DNA of 64,000 nt from Bryum argenteum (taxonomy: Eukaryota > Streptophyta > Bryopsida > Bryales > Bryaceae): positions 7,830,012-7,894,011 of the forward strand of contig CM073330.1 of NCBI GenBank assembly GCA_037043015.1, given 5' to 3'. Within the stretch, counting starts at the first letter, position 1; each line of letters starts with the position of its first letter. Below, in pieces: positions 32,752 through 44,826 of this stretch. The position numbers and the translations under genes were made by a program. Below the pieces are notes generated by a model. It worked only from the letters and a program-made list of their open reading frames with translations, did not search any database and was not told where the DNA came from.

Positions 32752-34315
32752 CTAATGGGGTTTCTCTGCATTACAAGAGTCAATTACGAACTGGAAGCTT
32801 GCAGATCTTTTGAATATCGATAGAATAATCGAATGCGTCAAAAAAGTGATAGCAAAGAGGTCTGGAATATGTCTCTGAACAACACATGCACGAGAAGCAA
32901 CGCAAACACTAGCAAATGCTGAAACGCCATTGACATGCTCGACTACACAGAGATAGAGATTTACAATAAAGAGATGAAGGAAAATGATTCTAGAAACTAC
33001 AATCTCTAGAAACTGGACACACCGACTACTCCAGCTCTGGTTGCAATGTGCTAAATAGCCCCTCTTCTCATACATACAAGGCATTATCTGAAACATCAGG
33101 AGTCGGGGACTGCCCCCACGACGAGGACCCCAATATTCTTGAGACGCGTCGTTCCATTTCGTCCTCCCCCTTGGTGCACCACATCGTTTACCTGACTTGG
33201 CAGACGAGACCCTCCTCGACCTCATGTGCAACTTCTCAGTCTTACCCCATGTCTTGTCGAAGAGCTTCTTGTGGATGTGTGGCACCACGCCTCCGCTTGC
33301 GATGGTCCCCATGACCAATTTGTCCAACTCCTCGTCTCCTCGGATGGCCAGCTGTAGATGTCGCGGACTTATACGCTTCGCCTTGGTATCCCTGCTCGCA
33401 TTCCCCGCCAGCTCCAGCACCTCGGCCGTCACGTACTCCAGAACAGCTGCCGTGTAGACCGCCGCTGAGGCGCCCACTCTTCCCTTCGCCGGCATCCCCG
33501 ACTTCAGCAACCGATGTATACGACCCACCGGAAACTGCACGTAACAAACATCCATGAACCTCAATTCGGCAAACCACGCTCAGTCTCTTCCAAGAGATAG
33601 ATACCCTCAATCATGCGTCACATCGCAATTCCAGCTCTACTATGAATTGTCGAAAACAGCGTTACTGATTGAAGTGCCCAATTATTGTCTCCACCCACTA
33701 ATCTCCTCCCTATCTTGGAGCATCCCATTTCCTTTCCTAACATCCCAATCCGTTATCTGCTTCTTCGTTCAAGCTCACGTGCTATTTTGTGCGTTCGGAC
33801 TGTAGTGTATACAAACGCATATACAACAGAGTGCCACGCTCAGTCTCAAGCGGCCAAAACTCGTGCGACAATGCAAGCCCCTAACCAGAAGCCAATCATC
33901 ATTTCATACTTACACCTAGAGCAATTGAGCCGACGTAACAAACAATGCCAAGAAACAAACAAACCTGAAGGCCGGCCCGGGACGATTGAGGAGTGGGCTT
34001 CTTCTTCTCCTTGTTGAGGTCTATCACGGGCACTGTGGGCTTCCTCTTGGGCAGGCGCTTAACGCCTGTGTTCGGATGGATCCCACCCAGAACAGCGTGT
34101 GTATTCTTATCCTCCTTGTCGTCTATCACGGACACTGTGGGACTCCTCAAGGGCAGGCGCTTGCCGCCTGTGCTCGGATAGATCCCACCCACCGCCATGT
34201 TAACAGCGTGTGTATTCACCTTATATTCCTTCTCGTCGTCTATCACGGACACTGTGGTCTTCCTTATGGGCAGGCGCTTGCCGCCTGTGCCCGGATGGTT
34301 CCTACGCATCGCCAT
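32752..34315 (-). CDS. H2A.Z-type histone with a three-repeat N-terminal tail
   Basis: Exon 1 (34,315-33,965) encodes 117 residues. Exon 2 starts at 33,534. Donor CAG|GTTTGT and acceptor GTGCAG|TTTCC join in phase 0 and create the canonical H2A motif A-G-L-Q|F-P-V-G-R exactly at the junction. The fold (residues 118-215) has [40 protein letters not shown] and G-G-V-V-P-H-I-H-K. The acidic-patch residues and the G-T-I-x-x-G-G-V-x-P-H-I-H ending are of H2A.Z type. Residues 1-106 are three repeats of about 37 residues, each with G-x-K-R-L-P and V-x-V-I-D, instead of the short Lys-rich tail. The C-terminus is uncertain: the frame runs to 32,752, but TCAG|GTAAAC at 33,192 may be a donor. The true start may also lie upstream, since TTTTAG before 34,336 could be an acceptor. 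Confidence 0.75.
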
Positions 34316-34335
34316 CGTAACAGCGTGTGTATTCG
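34018..34335. repeat. Tandem repeat of ~110 bp encoding the histone tail repeats
   Basis: Three units carry TCTATCACGG(A/G)CACTGTGG, GGCAGGCGCTT and AACAGCGTGTGTATTC in order (the last at about 34,092, 34,203 and 34,319). They coincide with the three protein repeats and extend one partial unit upstream of the ATG. Confidence 0.9.
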
Positions 34336-34710
34336 ACTAAAAGGTTGCGTTCACGCAGCTCAACGCCCTCAACTTAACTCTACTTAACTCGCCTCAGCAT
34401 ACATACAGAGTGGTAAAGAAGCGCACATGATCCCGATGAGCAAATTTAAAAATGGTGAAAAGCCCGGGAAGGAATAAGGCATTGTAACAGCGTCCGCAAG
34501 GAAGCGATGCTGAATTCACACCGCACCCTCAGACTCGATGATCTCGGGAAAACCGAAAATCTCGAGCAGAAAGAGTGCGACAATGGCTTGCAGAGATTGA
34601 ATGTTGGAATGGTTTTTCCCGTCACTAATGGGAGCAACACAAGCGAAGCGCCCGTAACGTTCGGTTTAAAATGATACGAAATGTAGAAATGCACGGTGCA
34701 TGACTGTGAT

Positions 34711-34862
34711 ACAACCCCTTTCCCGAGACAAGCAGGACTACAACCCCTTTCCCGAGACAAGCAGGACTACAACCCCTTTCCCGAGACAAGCAGGACTACA
34801 ACCCCTTTCCCGAGACTAGCAGGACTACAATCCTGTTACTGAGACAAGCATACCCTATTACC
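34711..34862. repeat. Minisatellite, 30-bp unit
   Basis: Four near-identical units of CAACCCCTTTCCCGAGACAA followed by GCAGGACTA, then a degenerate fifth. Confidence 0.9.
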
Positions 34863-34864
34863 GA

Positions 34865-37800
34865 GGCATTGAGCATTTAGCTGGAAAAGCCATCACTCAT
34901 GTAGTGCACCGGATGTGAACTGTGAACTGGTTTAGTGTGAGCGTGGTTTGTTTGAGCGTGTTTCTTTTTGTGCAAGTGTTGAGTGCCCGTCGTGGCATTG
35001 AGCGTGAGGCATCGAGAGCGTTTTTGAACGGTCGTTAAGAAATATTTACCTTATCATGTCAAAAGTCGACAAAAACCAACATCATTCTTTTCATTTTAAG
35101 CACCCCCAAAAACAATATTTTACCAAAATAACGCCATTTTAACGGAATTGAGGTTCACTGTACTTGGAGCTTACCAACTAGAGTGCCTATCAGACACAAG
35201 GAGATACGAGCACACTTCTCCGTTAATTTGGGCAATTGTCCATACGAGCTCACTTCTCCATTAATTTGGGCAATTGTCCATATAATAAATGGATAGATCA
35301 ATATGGATATCATAAAAAGACTAATCAACTGTCTTTGAAACTATGAGCTAACATGAATATCCTATGAACTTTTGATGTTTGATCAAGATACACAATTATA
35401 CAGCTATATCTACTCTTTGTATCATGTATGTGTGTTACGATTAGAAACAAGTGATATTCATGATCGATATCAAGTGGAGGAACATGAGTAAGTGGATTCC
35501 TTGATTAGCAACAGAATTACTCAAAGCCGGAGGTATGAAATCTTTTTGCAGACTCAGGGAATTTTGGTTACCAGATATCTCTCCTAATTTCTTCCGAAAG
35601 CCAGAATGTGATTTCCTTTTGTAGCTCCAACGGCGAAGTTACTGATCAAATAATTCTATTAAAATCGGAATGTAAGCTTGTAGTAGTGTACGTATAGCCT
35701 CACACATCATGTATACTTTGATTTTTTGGACTTGTATCAAAGTAAGAACATTGTCTGACCACTCGGACTGTTGAGGAGATGATATCTACATCGTTATTAC
35801 TTTCTTGCACCCCATCTTGAGCCCCTCCACCTTGTCTTCCTCGATCACCTCGCCCATCTTTTCGGCAGCCACGTTGTCCTCTAACTCTTTTTCCACCATT
35901 GTAAATAGGTCTTTCATCAAATGCTTGAGCCGCCATCTCTAAGCCGTATCTATCTACAACAAACGTAAACGAGCAAAAAAAAAGCTCAAAACATGTACAT
36001 TAGCAAAAATAAGCTCATAATGTTCATAACTAACAACTTTTCTTCCCTTTCAACCCGAGGATTTCCTATTCTTTTGATAATTCCGGAAATTCTTCACGTT
36101 TCTTTTTCTTAAAACTATCTTAGAGCCAAGTCACAAATTCTTTGAAACGTTTCTTTTTCTTTAAACTATCTTAGAGCCAAGTCACTAATACTCTTGATTG
36201 ACTCTTGCATCGCTCTCATCAAATTTAAAGACAGTTGATAGTCTAAACTCTGCATTCCAATGTTCAAGTTGATATAGGTGCATTGCACGGAGAACTAAAA
36301 ATACTTAGCTCTCTTTGTGAAGTTCTACAACGCACCCTTCAAATGTTCAAGTACAAACATACATCACTACGTTCTTGTCTCTACAACCTCTAACCTATTG
36401 AAGTGGTGATTTCAAAAACACTTTCTTACTACTAAAGCAGAATGCACTCCGTCTTTTTTTTTCCACTCGCCTCTTTGGATGTCAATTTCGGTGTTCAAAT
36501 GTTTAGCATTTGGACTACGTCGTGACTAGTCCAAAATTATAGATGTGTTCCGTTCGCGCTTCTCTTAAAAGGTTTTCATTGCCACAACACTTTCATCAAT
36601 GCGCACACATAAACGCTTTGATTGCATTTACAAAGCCATACCTTTGATTACGAATAGTAAATACCTTCTTGTGATAAGACCAGATATTTGTTGCTTGATT
36701 TTTCTTTTACATGATTTAAGTTCAAATAATATCTTCTTACCGTTAATATAACTACAATAATATGTAACCTTCGCATTCATTATTGGCAATTCTAAGAAAG
36801 GCCGCAATATAATAATGCCGTCTTTAGTATTTTCAAAAGTTGACCTACTTTCAGTATGTTAATAGATTTATATTAATCTTTTTGAGTTTTAAGTGCACAT
36901 GCAACTCCGTTCTTATTAATCTAGTAGAAAACATAGTAATACTGAGCACTACCTTCTCTCATCATTCTCTTGCAACCCTTTCATAGTCTTCACAAAATGG
37001 TTTCTTATTGTCTTCGTGGTGTAGGATTGCCCTTCACAATTCCTTGAGGTGTAGATTAAAATATTGTTCATGAATACATGTCTGAGGCCGAATTTAATTA
37101 TTTTGCTTCCTGAATCTATGTTTCGGAAAATATGTTGTTAAATGAATCTAAAATTTCAATACGAGCTTCATGCACAGTAACAAAACTATCAATTCTACTC
37201 GACATGGATTTTAGACCATTTCATTTGGAATGTACTCTATATTTGCCTATTTGGTAGGGAATTTGAGGAAATGTTATATTAATATAAAATAAACTAGGAG
37301 ATCTCACATAAAATAAAGTCATTTAGGGACAAAAGTGATTGAAGCTACAATATGTCACGACTACCGTCCTTCATCGTAGATAGAGATGAACTTCACCAAT
37401 GTGATGGTGACATTCCAAAGGACTTCTTTTTATCAAAAAAAAAAAAGATATTTCACATACAGTTCAATTCTTCTATTGCGCAATCATAGAGCATAAAAAA
37501 CTGAAACTAGTAATCAAGCCATCAACATCTCACACATTGTACACTAACTTATTTATAAGAATACGCTTATAGCGCATTTACTTCATTCAAAATAACATTA
37601 CATCACAAGACTACACATGACCTTGGTAGGATGGATGATCGATCATCCGCATACTCATCATCTACCTACTTCAATCTTGTCTTGATGCGAATATGACACT
37701 AACTTAAACACTTTGACTTGATGTCCTATCAACTCTCCAACACTTACGGTATTGAATCTCCTATGGTACAAATGAACATTAAGTGGCAGGGATTGTATTC

Positions 37801-37985
37801 CATACGTTCTTCTCGATGATCTCCAACAAAACTGTCTTGTCATCGTCAGCTACGTCGTATTCTTAGGAAGAACAACGTACGGGGAAAATAAACCTACTGG
37901 AAAAGACGCTGAGGTGCACATGGAACAAATACAATACAAAACGAACGTATGAGTCAGAGAATCTAGTGCTTTCACTAACTCCTTC
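34865..37985. other. AT-rich intergenic region, no gene seen
   Basis: It contains short direct duplications only: CTTCTCCRTTAATTTGGGCA (about 35,216 and 35,253) and a ~50-bp pair ending CTATCTTAGAGCCAAGTCAC (36,091-36,190). The fragment GCCATTTTAACGGAATTGAG at about 35,140 matches an end of the element at 41,469-41,659. No supported coding region. Confidence 0.6.
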
Positions 37986-37988
37986 TCT

Positions 37989-39788
37989 TTAGTGGGTGCC
38001 AGCAAACTGCCTTCCGTTGGCGGGCTGGACCGGTCGCGCATTCGGTTGCTGCAGAACAGAGCAAAGTTCTTCAGTCAGTCACAGAAGATAATATTAAGCA
38101 TTCTCCTACGTCAGTTCATTCTATCGGTATTCCTAGTAGTCTGGTCTTGAGCCATGTGTGTGAACGTTTTCTCCCGTATTTCCAACGGGGAGAAAATAGT
38201 TCCGTTGGGAACGGAAAGTAAAGACCCGAGCTGGTGATCAACTATAATTGCAGATCACCTGTATCATAGCGAACTCACACGCTTTCGTGCAACACCAACA
38301 ATGTGGCGTTTCTGATGTAGGTAAGAAATAACCGAGGATTTCCGGAAGAGGTATAGTTACTTACGAAGGCCTCTGCGAACAAGTCCAGCTGACGTTGAGA
38401 AACCGTTTGAAACTGTTCAATTCCCAACACAAAACATCAGTTCATGGATGAGAAATTGGAAATCTGAATTCCACTCTACCGCTGCACAGACTATAAAGAT
38501 ACAAACGCTACCCTGTCTCTGATCAATTACACATCACGATGACGTCACTAGGAATCGAAAAGGGGTCGACATCACTTACATTCAACATGACAGTCCAGAT
38601 GACGCCCTCAGAGCAAGGAGGGGTGGTGAGGGAGCCCATGTATCGACCGTAGGGTCCTCGGGTCGACAGCAGATTCAGAGCGAGAATGGTCTTTTTCTGT
38701 CCCAGTGTTTTGGGCAGATTATTGACGAACTGCAGAAGCACCGCGGGAGCCCTCTCGGGATCAGTTTGTATTCAGCCCAACAAAAGCTAATCATGATCAT
38801 TAATCACCACGACTGACAGCTCTCCCCGTGCACCATCACACGTACGTACCTGGTTCAAGAATGCATTTTCGTGGCCGAGTCTGAAGAGCCATCCGATGAC
38901 TGCAATCTTGGTCACGCCTGCCTCTACGCGCGTGTGCACCAGATGCATCTCCAATGGAAACCTGCAGGGAGTCCGAGTAAGGAGCAGTTTAGCCCAATCA
39001 CGAATCATCATCGAATTACTGGTTGTGGATAATACGCAATGCTCCAATAGGATATCATGCTCCCTTACGTGAAGCCCGGAAGCTTGTGCTCGCTGGAAGC
39101 GCAATCTGGACGTCCAAAATTGAATCAAGGAAGTGCAGATTAGAATTCGTTCCAGCTAGCTACCATGTACACATCAAGCTGAAAATCGGAAATTATGTGC
39201 AACACGCAATCCATCATATTCTCTGTCTCGGAGGCCAGGCGAGGGCCTAGTCGATTCTCTCAGTTCAATTGCAGGCATCTGACCTCGACTGTCTCCCCCT
39301 TGTTGGTGATGGTAGCAAGGATGGTAGGCAGAAGTGGAAATGTGCCATCCAAAGGGCTATCCAGATCCCCATCGGTGACCGTGTTCCCGGCCGTGATCTC
39401 CATCGGCGATTGCTCCGTGCCTGTCTTGCAGGTTGCCCACTCGGGTTTCAAGTCGCCCCAGTTCGCGGGCCCAAGAGACCCATTCGAGTAATCGAACTCT
39501 GCAATCACAAATATCTCAGAAACACCTCCAGAAGCTGTGTACCCATGTATGAAATCCTACTAGCTATTCATTGCAGCAAATTACAACCATGAGCTGGAAT
39601 ATCACATTCCTGCACACACAAATCGCCGAGGACTCTGTACGCGTGTACATGACTAATTACAGCAGACTAGACTGTCTGCACAATCCTGCACACGACATGC
39701 TGACCACAGACTCATCGTTACCTGAAGCCAGAACCCCCGTGCTGAACTGGAGAACCGCAAGAGCCAAAGCGTTCACAGAGATCGCCAT
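37989..39788 (-). CDS. Alpha-type carbonic anhydrase (secreted), one exon unresolved
   Basis: ATG at 39,788 opens a signal-peptide-like sequence (A-L-A-L-A-V-L-Q-F-S-T-G-V-L-A-S). Exons that join in phase are 39,788-39,722; 39,498-39,284; a part ending 39,069; 38,961-38,850; 38,753-38,580; 38,412-38,365; and 38,048-37,989. Family landmarks in order: F-D-Y-S-N-G-S-L-G-P-A-N-W, C-K-T-G-T-E-Q-S-P-M-E-I, S-S-E-H-K-L-P-G, L-E-M-H-L-V-H (third zinc ligand), Y-G-R-Y-M-G-S-L-T-T-P-P-C-S-E-G-V-I-W-T (active-site Thr), and N-A-R-P-V-Q-P-A-N-G-R at the end. The family interconverts CO2 and bicarbonate, usually in the apoplast or secretory system. The stretch that should hold the H-W-H pair before S-S-E-H was not found between 39,283 and 39,106. 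The gene may have lost that exon or have diverged. Confidence 0.75.
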
Positions 39789-39799
39789 CGTGTAAGTTG

Positions 39800-41080
39800 G
39801 ACTTGAGCAGGCAAGGGATGTGCAACGTGCAAAAACGATGGTAGAATGAGCAGACGAGCACGCGATTATATACTCGATATCATGCATGCATGAGATAAAG
39901 AGCACCATACGGACCAGGACAGTAGAGTACCACTATATGCCAGTACGTCCGTGACCGTGAGTAAAAGCGGGAGTGAAACCTGGAGTTCGGAGCCACTTTA
40001 TTTACTCAAAATAAATATATGTAGAGCGCACTCCGCAACTGAACGTGGAGTTGATTAATTGGATGAAACTCATTCGAGTCACCCGGTACTCTGGATGTGA
40101 AGAACACAGCACTGTACCTCTTTCGTACGTTTGACACTTTGACCCACTTGTCAACCATACTAGGTAGCGAAGATGATGTTTCGAGCACAGGGCATGAGGA
40201 TTTGGTTCCTTCTTTGTTAGATGACATTTCCTGCCCTGTACCTCAGCTAGATAGCAGCTTCAACAAGGTTCGGAGGATTCAAACTCGGACGCGGAACATG
40301 GAGTGACTACAACCGACCATCAACCCGCATCTCACATGGAGACGCCTATGTAGCCCACAAACTTGTTCATATATTGATTTGTTTGTTTTTCTTGTTAAAC
40401 CTTCTCTCCTCTCTTCACTCTTTCTCTCTTCCTTGCTGTTAGTAAATAGACAAGAGCCTTCTCCCCGATAGGGCCACGCGGTCATGATGTATCGAATTAG
40501 GGGTGAAATTGGGGCTCTACTTATGCCGGCCTCCAAACGCCCTTGTTTTCTTTCTTTCTATTTGGTTCCAACCTTTGCAATACTTGGTGGGGAATTAGCC
40601 TGAGTGGGCTTATCGCTCAATGGCCAGCACTTCCAGGTTCCTGAAGTTGGATGAACCTGCGGATACGGATTTGTTTCTAAACCTTTGTTCTCCGTCCTAG
40701 AAGTTTCTTCATCATAAAACTTTCCCCCCCCCACCTTTCGAGTTGCTGCTGCTGATGCTTGATTATGGAATGATTATCAATCAGATTGCGCTCCTACCCC
40801 AGTTGTTTCCCTTTTCCTTTTTCATTTTTGTCGAAACAGTGAAGTCAACGTATTATTGATTGAAGATGATACACCGGCGCGGTCCAAAGCAGAACTTGTT
40901 TCCCTTTTACGACGTGAGACCTGTGAACCTATTCGTTGATTTAACATGTGGTTATCCGCTTTCCACAACCGAAGCATCTTCAATCTGGTTTGCCTTATCG
41001 GGAATATGTGGTGTCTGCTTACAAAATCCTTTTGTTTCACTCCACCCCGAAAAGGGAATGGAATGATCATAATTTCCTTG
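39800..41080. other. Intergenic, weak coding trace only
   Basis: A 70-codon + strand frame at 40,097-40,306 (S-E-D-D-V-S-S-T-G-H-E-D, L-L-D-D-I) looks mildly coding-like but has no recognisable domain. The remainder shows nothing I can support. Confidence 0.3.
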
Positions 41081-41083
41081 CAT

Positions 41084-41119
41084 GGGTGCATTTCACTTGG
41101 TGTTAAGTGAAATGCACCC
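41084..41119. repeat. Perfect short hairpin
   Basis: GGGTGCATTTCACTT (41,084-41,098), a 6-nt loop, then its exact inverse (41,105-41,119). Function unknown. Confidence 0.8.
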
Positions 41120-41468
41120 TTTGTTTGATTACAGTAACCATAAGTGCCTGGTATGGAGAACCGACGCTATTTGCTTCGACGCTGCGTTGCAGTTACAACA
41201 GTGTGACAGGTGGTGGATTTCAGTTACATGTGCTTTTTGACTTCGAAAAATGAATATTCCATTGCGTGCTACTAGAGAATCATACCTACCCGCTTTAAGC
41301 TGAATTTACACCAGGCCGACATGTTCTGCCTTAAATTCTGCTTGTTGGATGGCATATATACCCCAAATTGATCGTGAATAAGGCTCTGACCACTGTAGAA
41401 ACCATAAAGTACAGTAATTAGCAGCTAGCTTCACTGTTTGATGGTAGCATTCTTGTGTCCTTATCCCC

Positions 41469-41659
41469 AATTCCGTAAAAATGGCGTGATATAACAAAAT
41501 TTGAAGGTGATATTATGGAAAATGAGTGACAATGTATACAAAGGAGTGATATTATCAAAAAAAAATGTGATATTACAGAATACACCATTCCATGCGAGCG
41601 CATATGTAAGATTTGGTGTGACAAAATGGCACATGGCATAGTGCCATTTTAACGGAATT
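41469..41659. mobile_element. Small inverted-repeat element (MITE-like, 191 bp)
   Basis: Ends AATTCCGTAAAAATGGC and, inverted, AATTCCGTTAAAATGGC. The interior repeats GTGATATTA three times. The class was not determined and no clear TSD was found. Confidence 0.55.
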
Positions 41660-43010
41660 GAGGTTCCTTTCTAATGAGCTGTTACACAGGTACCAATGTA
41701 ATTAAACATTCTCCGAATCACAGTCTAAACCCTAAAGTCATGCGCCTTCATAAGATCTGATGCTCATAAGCATAACATGTAATAGATAATGTATACTTCA
41801 ACAGATAATGTATACTTCGATGTCAAGTTGTAACCAGACACTTTAACTGTTTAACACCTATCAAGTGGACTAAGGCCAGATTGTGGTTGTTTGGGGTATG
41901 GTTAGGGTTTTATTACTATACATAACTCGCATGAGGTTGAAACATTTTGCAAGTTGTAAAGTTTTTCCACACCTCTCCAAAAAGTTAGTACTCATTCCAA
42001 CGTTTCTCAAATTTTAGGAGAGAATTGCGGTCAAAGCTAGAAGACATAATATAAAATATGCTCAGAATTTCCCAAATTGTGCATTTATGCTCAAAATCTA
42101 CCCCCCCATGTGACTGATGGTAATCCTAAGCAATGGCATGTCATAGCTCGCACGAATTCAAAAGCTATGGAGGTCCCTTCTCAAAAGGCATGCGAGGCAC
42201 AAATCAACAAGGGTTGCCTAGGAACTTGTGCTCCACTTTATAGTAGCTTGTAAAGACCTCATAGAAAAGACACTTTGGAGGTTGTTTATTCACTCTTAGA
42301 AATCATGTTGAAGTAAGCTATGTACAATCTTCCTAAGATTGCTAAATATAACACATGTATAATAAGTTCATTTTAACATCTTAGTGAACATAAACGTTAC
42401 TCAAGTAGATGTTCTCTCTCATCTCTCAAAACTATAATAGAATAGGTTTTTGTGAATTTCCATTCTCTGTGAGCCATCAGAGAGCCCGTAGCCCCTTCTG
42501 ATTCCCATCAATCATTCCTAGTGCCCATCAGTCATTCCAGTAGTTCTCATTATTTGTTCATGGTTCCCATCCTCTGTTCCCACTTCCTATCATTTGTTCC
42601 CCGTTCCTACTTCCCTTCACCCTTCAAACACGTAATTCGTTATAATGGGAATATTCAGATTATCAAATTGAGCTTGAATTGAGCCAAATGTACTGTGTGG
42701 GTACATTTAGCTCGACTCCACCTAAACCCAAATTTCTCAAATCAGTGAATAATGCCATTATAACAAATTAGGTGTTCTTCAAGTACTTACCCCTGTCCTC
42801 AGGACATCAAAAAGGGCCATATTGAAATTTATCATTGAATGTATAAAAAATCTAGACCTAGGTATTAAAAAAAGATTGATTGAGTGTTCTGATGATATCA
42901 AGCGATGCATTATGAGGAGAAAGAAGTTTTTTGTAAAAGAGTGGTCGCCAATACCGATGGAATGACCTATCTAGATTAGTACTAACTTGTCTCAGAAAGA
43001 AGTTTTTGCA
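41660..43010. other. Noncoding, with a degenerate pyrimidine-rich simple repeat (about 42,480-42,620)
   Basis: Repeats of GTTCCCATCATTTGTTCC type. The complementary purine-rich version, GAACCAAGAACGAATTATGT type, occurs at about 43,935-44,110. The two form a loose inverted pair around the exon at 43,015. Confidence 0.5.
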
Positions 43011-43014
43011 CTAG

Positions 43015-43290
43015 AGTATTGTTGGATTCCAACCAGAGGAACAAAAAGCCTTTTCACCAAGGAATCTTTTCAAAACCATTCTTAATCTTCATGTTTCTCT
43101 CTATGGAATTGATATCCCCGAGAATCTTGATAATCATGCGCCGTATATAAAATTTGTTCCTCATGCTCCTCATGTTGATTCAGAGGTCGGAGAGTCGGTT
43201 GTCATAGATGATTATAGCATTGTTGGAGATACACTTGGATATAGCATTAAGGGATGTCTTCATGCATGCACCAACTTGGAGCTATCGAAG
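43015..43290 (+). CDS. Orphan 92-codon exon, unknown product
   Basis: It is open in one frame without ATG. It is preceded by a good acceptor (TTTTTGCACTAG|AGT) and followed by CGAAG|GTCATC, both phase 0. The product is non-repetitive with ordinary composition: I-V-G-F-Q-P-E-E-Q, Y-G-I-D-I-P-E-N-L-D, F-V-P-H-A-P-H-V-D-S and D-D-Y-S-I-V-G-D-T-L. I do not recognise it and found no partner exon nearby. It may be a gene remnant or TE-encoded. Confidence 0.4.
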
Positions 43291-44219
43291 GTCATCCACT
43301 TGCTATGAACAATCAACAGAGATAGTTGATTCTTCCTACTCTTTTACTTTAATACGTACTGTTATTTTATATATACATGTATTGTTCGTAGAATATAAAT
43401 ATTCAGTTATCACATGTTTTTGTCAACTACTCTATAATAAAGAGACTTGTTTAATTTCAAGACTCTTATGCTTCTATAACAATAGTCTACACTACTTACT
43501 CATGCTTGAAGAGATTAAACATGTCTCTATATATAAAAGAATACGATCCGTTTGTCTGTCCTTGGTGATCCACCATACATGCATGATCGTGGCCATCATC
43601 ATTTGGTCATGTATATATGGTATGAAGAGTTTAAAGACTTTAAAAAATTTCAATATTAAGTTGTATTCGATTTTTATTAAGAGTATACAAGATGCCAATT
43701 ATATAACAAGGAGTCGAAGGGACAAGGAATGTGTGACATGTAAACGGGAGCAAAGTTAGGAGTGAAGTGAACACCGAGGTTATGTATTCACGGCATAAAG
43801 AGTTTTAAAGATTTTGAAGAGTTTCTGTAAGTGGTATTGTTTCTTAAGAGTTTATTAGATCCCAATAATAGTCAAAGGGACAAAAAATATAGAACATGAA
43901 AATGGGAGCAAAGAAGGAGTGAATGACAGATGAGAGGAACTAGGAACCAAGAACAAAGTATACGAACTACGAAAGGAGGATGGGAACCACAGACAAATAA
44001 TGAGAACCAAGAACGAATTATGTGAACTAGGAACAAATGAAAGGAACCGAAAACGAATGATGCAAACCACGAACGGAAGTTGAATGTGAAAGGGGAACTT
44101 AGAAGAAAGGATGGGAACGGAGAAGAAGGAAACAGAGGACATGGTGTAAATCTTAAGAAGGAAGAGGACCATCAACGAGAGAACCGAAAATAGGGGGTAG
44201 ATTTTAAAGAGCACCAGAA

Positions 44220-44826
44220 AAAGAGGAGAACGGGACCTTACTCACGAATTAATTAAATAATATTTTTCTTGCGTGTCCGGAAAACAGAGGTATATACAAG
44301 TCCTTACCCTTGTTCTCTCGACATGCATCCCAAATTGCAAGGTATGTTGCATTAGTAGTTTTAGGATGATGAACCAACTAATTGAAAACAATAATAGTGT
44401 TCATTACTTTGTCAATATTGAAATGATAATATATTAACAATAAGTTTGAGCAATGTTGATCCAACATTGAAACAATATTAGAACCACAATACTTTTAAAA
44501 TGTTTATTAACATATTAGTACAATGCATAATTTATCAGTATTATTTTTCTATTTAAATTCAAGTTGCATTCATACAATGTTGATTCTTTATGAAAACAGT
44601 GTACTAGTAGTTTGAACACAAAATATTAATAATTTGAAATGACACAGTAGAGTGGGAAGGTCTGATTTTCTTGGTCAATCAAATGAATTTTCAATTTTCA
44701 GTTTTTTTTCTAAAAACTCGCCTCAACCGCAAGTGAGAGCTTGACTACCAAAAACATACACCTAGTACATCTCAGGAGTGTTGGAGACATGGTCAACACT
44801 GTCAAATTCCTCATTTTGGATTATTA
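44220..44826. other. AT-rich spacer, no gene seen
   Basis: Noncoding AT-rich DNA between the purine-rich repeat and the 3' end of the next gene. Confidence 0.5.

Noticed and set aside
33986..34387. 133-codon + strand frame over the histone tail region
   Set aside because: It is the antisense of the tail repeats; the minus strand has a splice that exactly restores an H2A motif, which the + frame does not explain.
35700..35936. 78-codon minus-strand frame with Gly/Arg-rich stretch (R-G-Q-R-G-C-R-K-D-G-R-G-D-R)
   Set aside because: Short, low-complexity, with no supporting exons; could be a fragment but cannot be supported.
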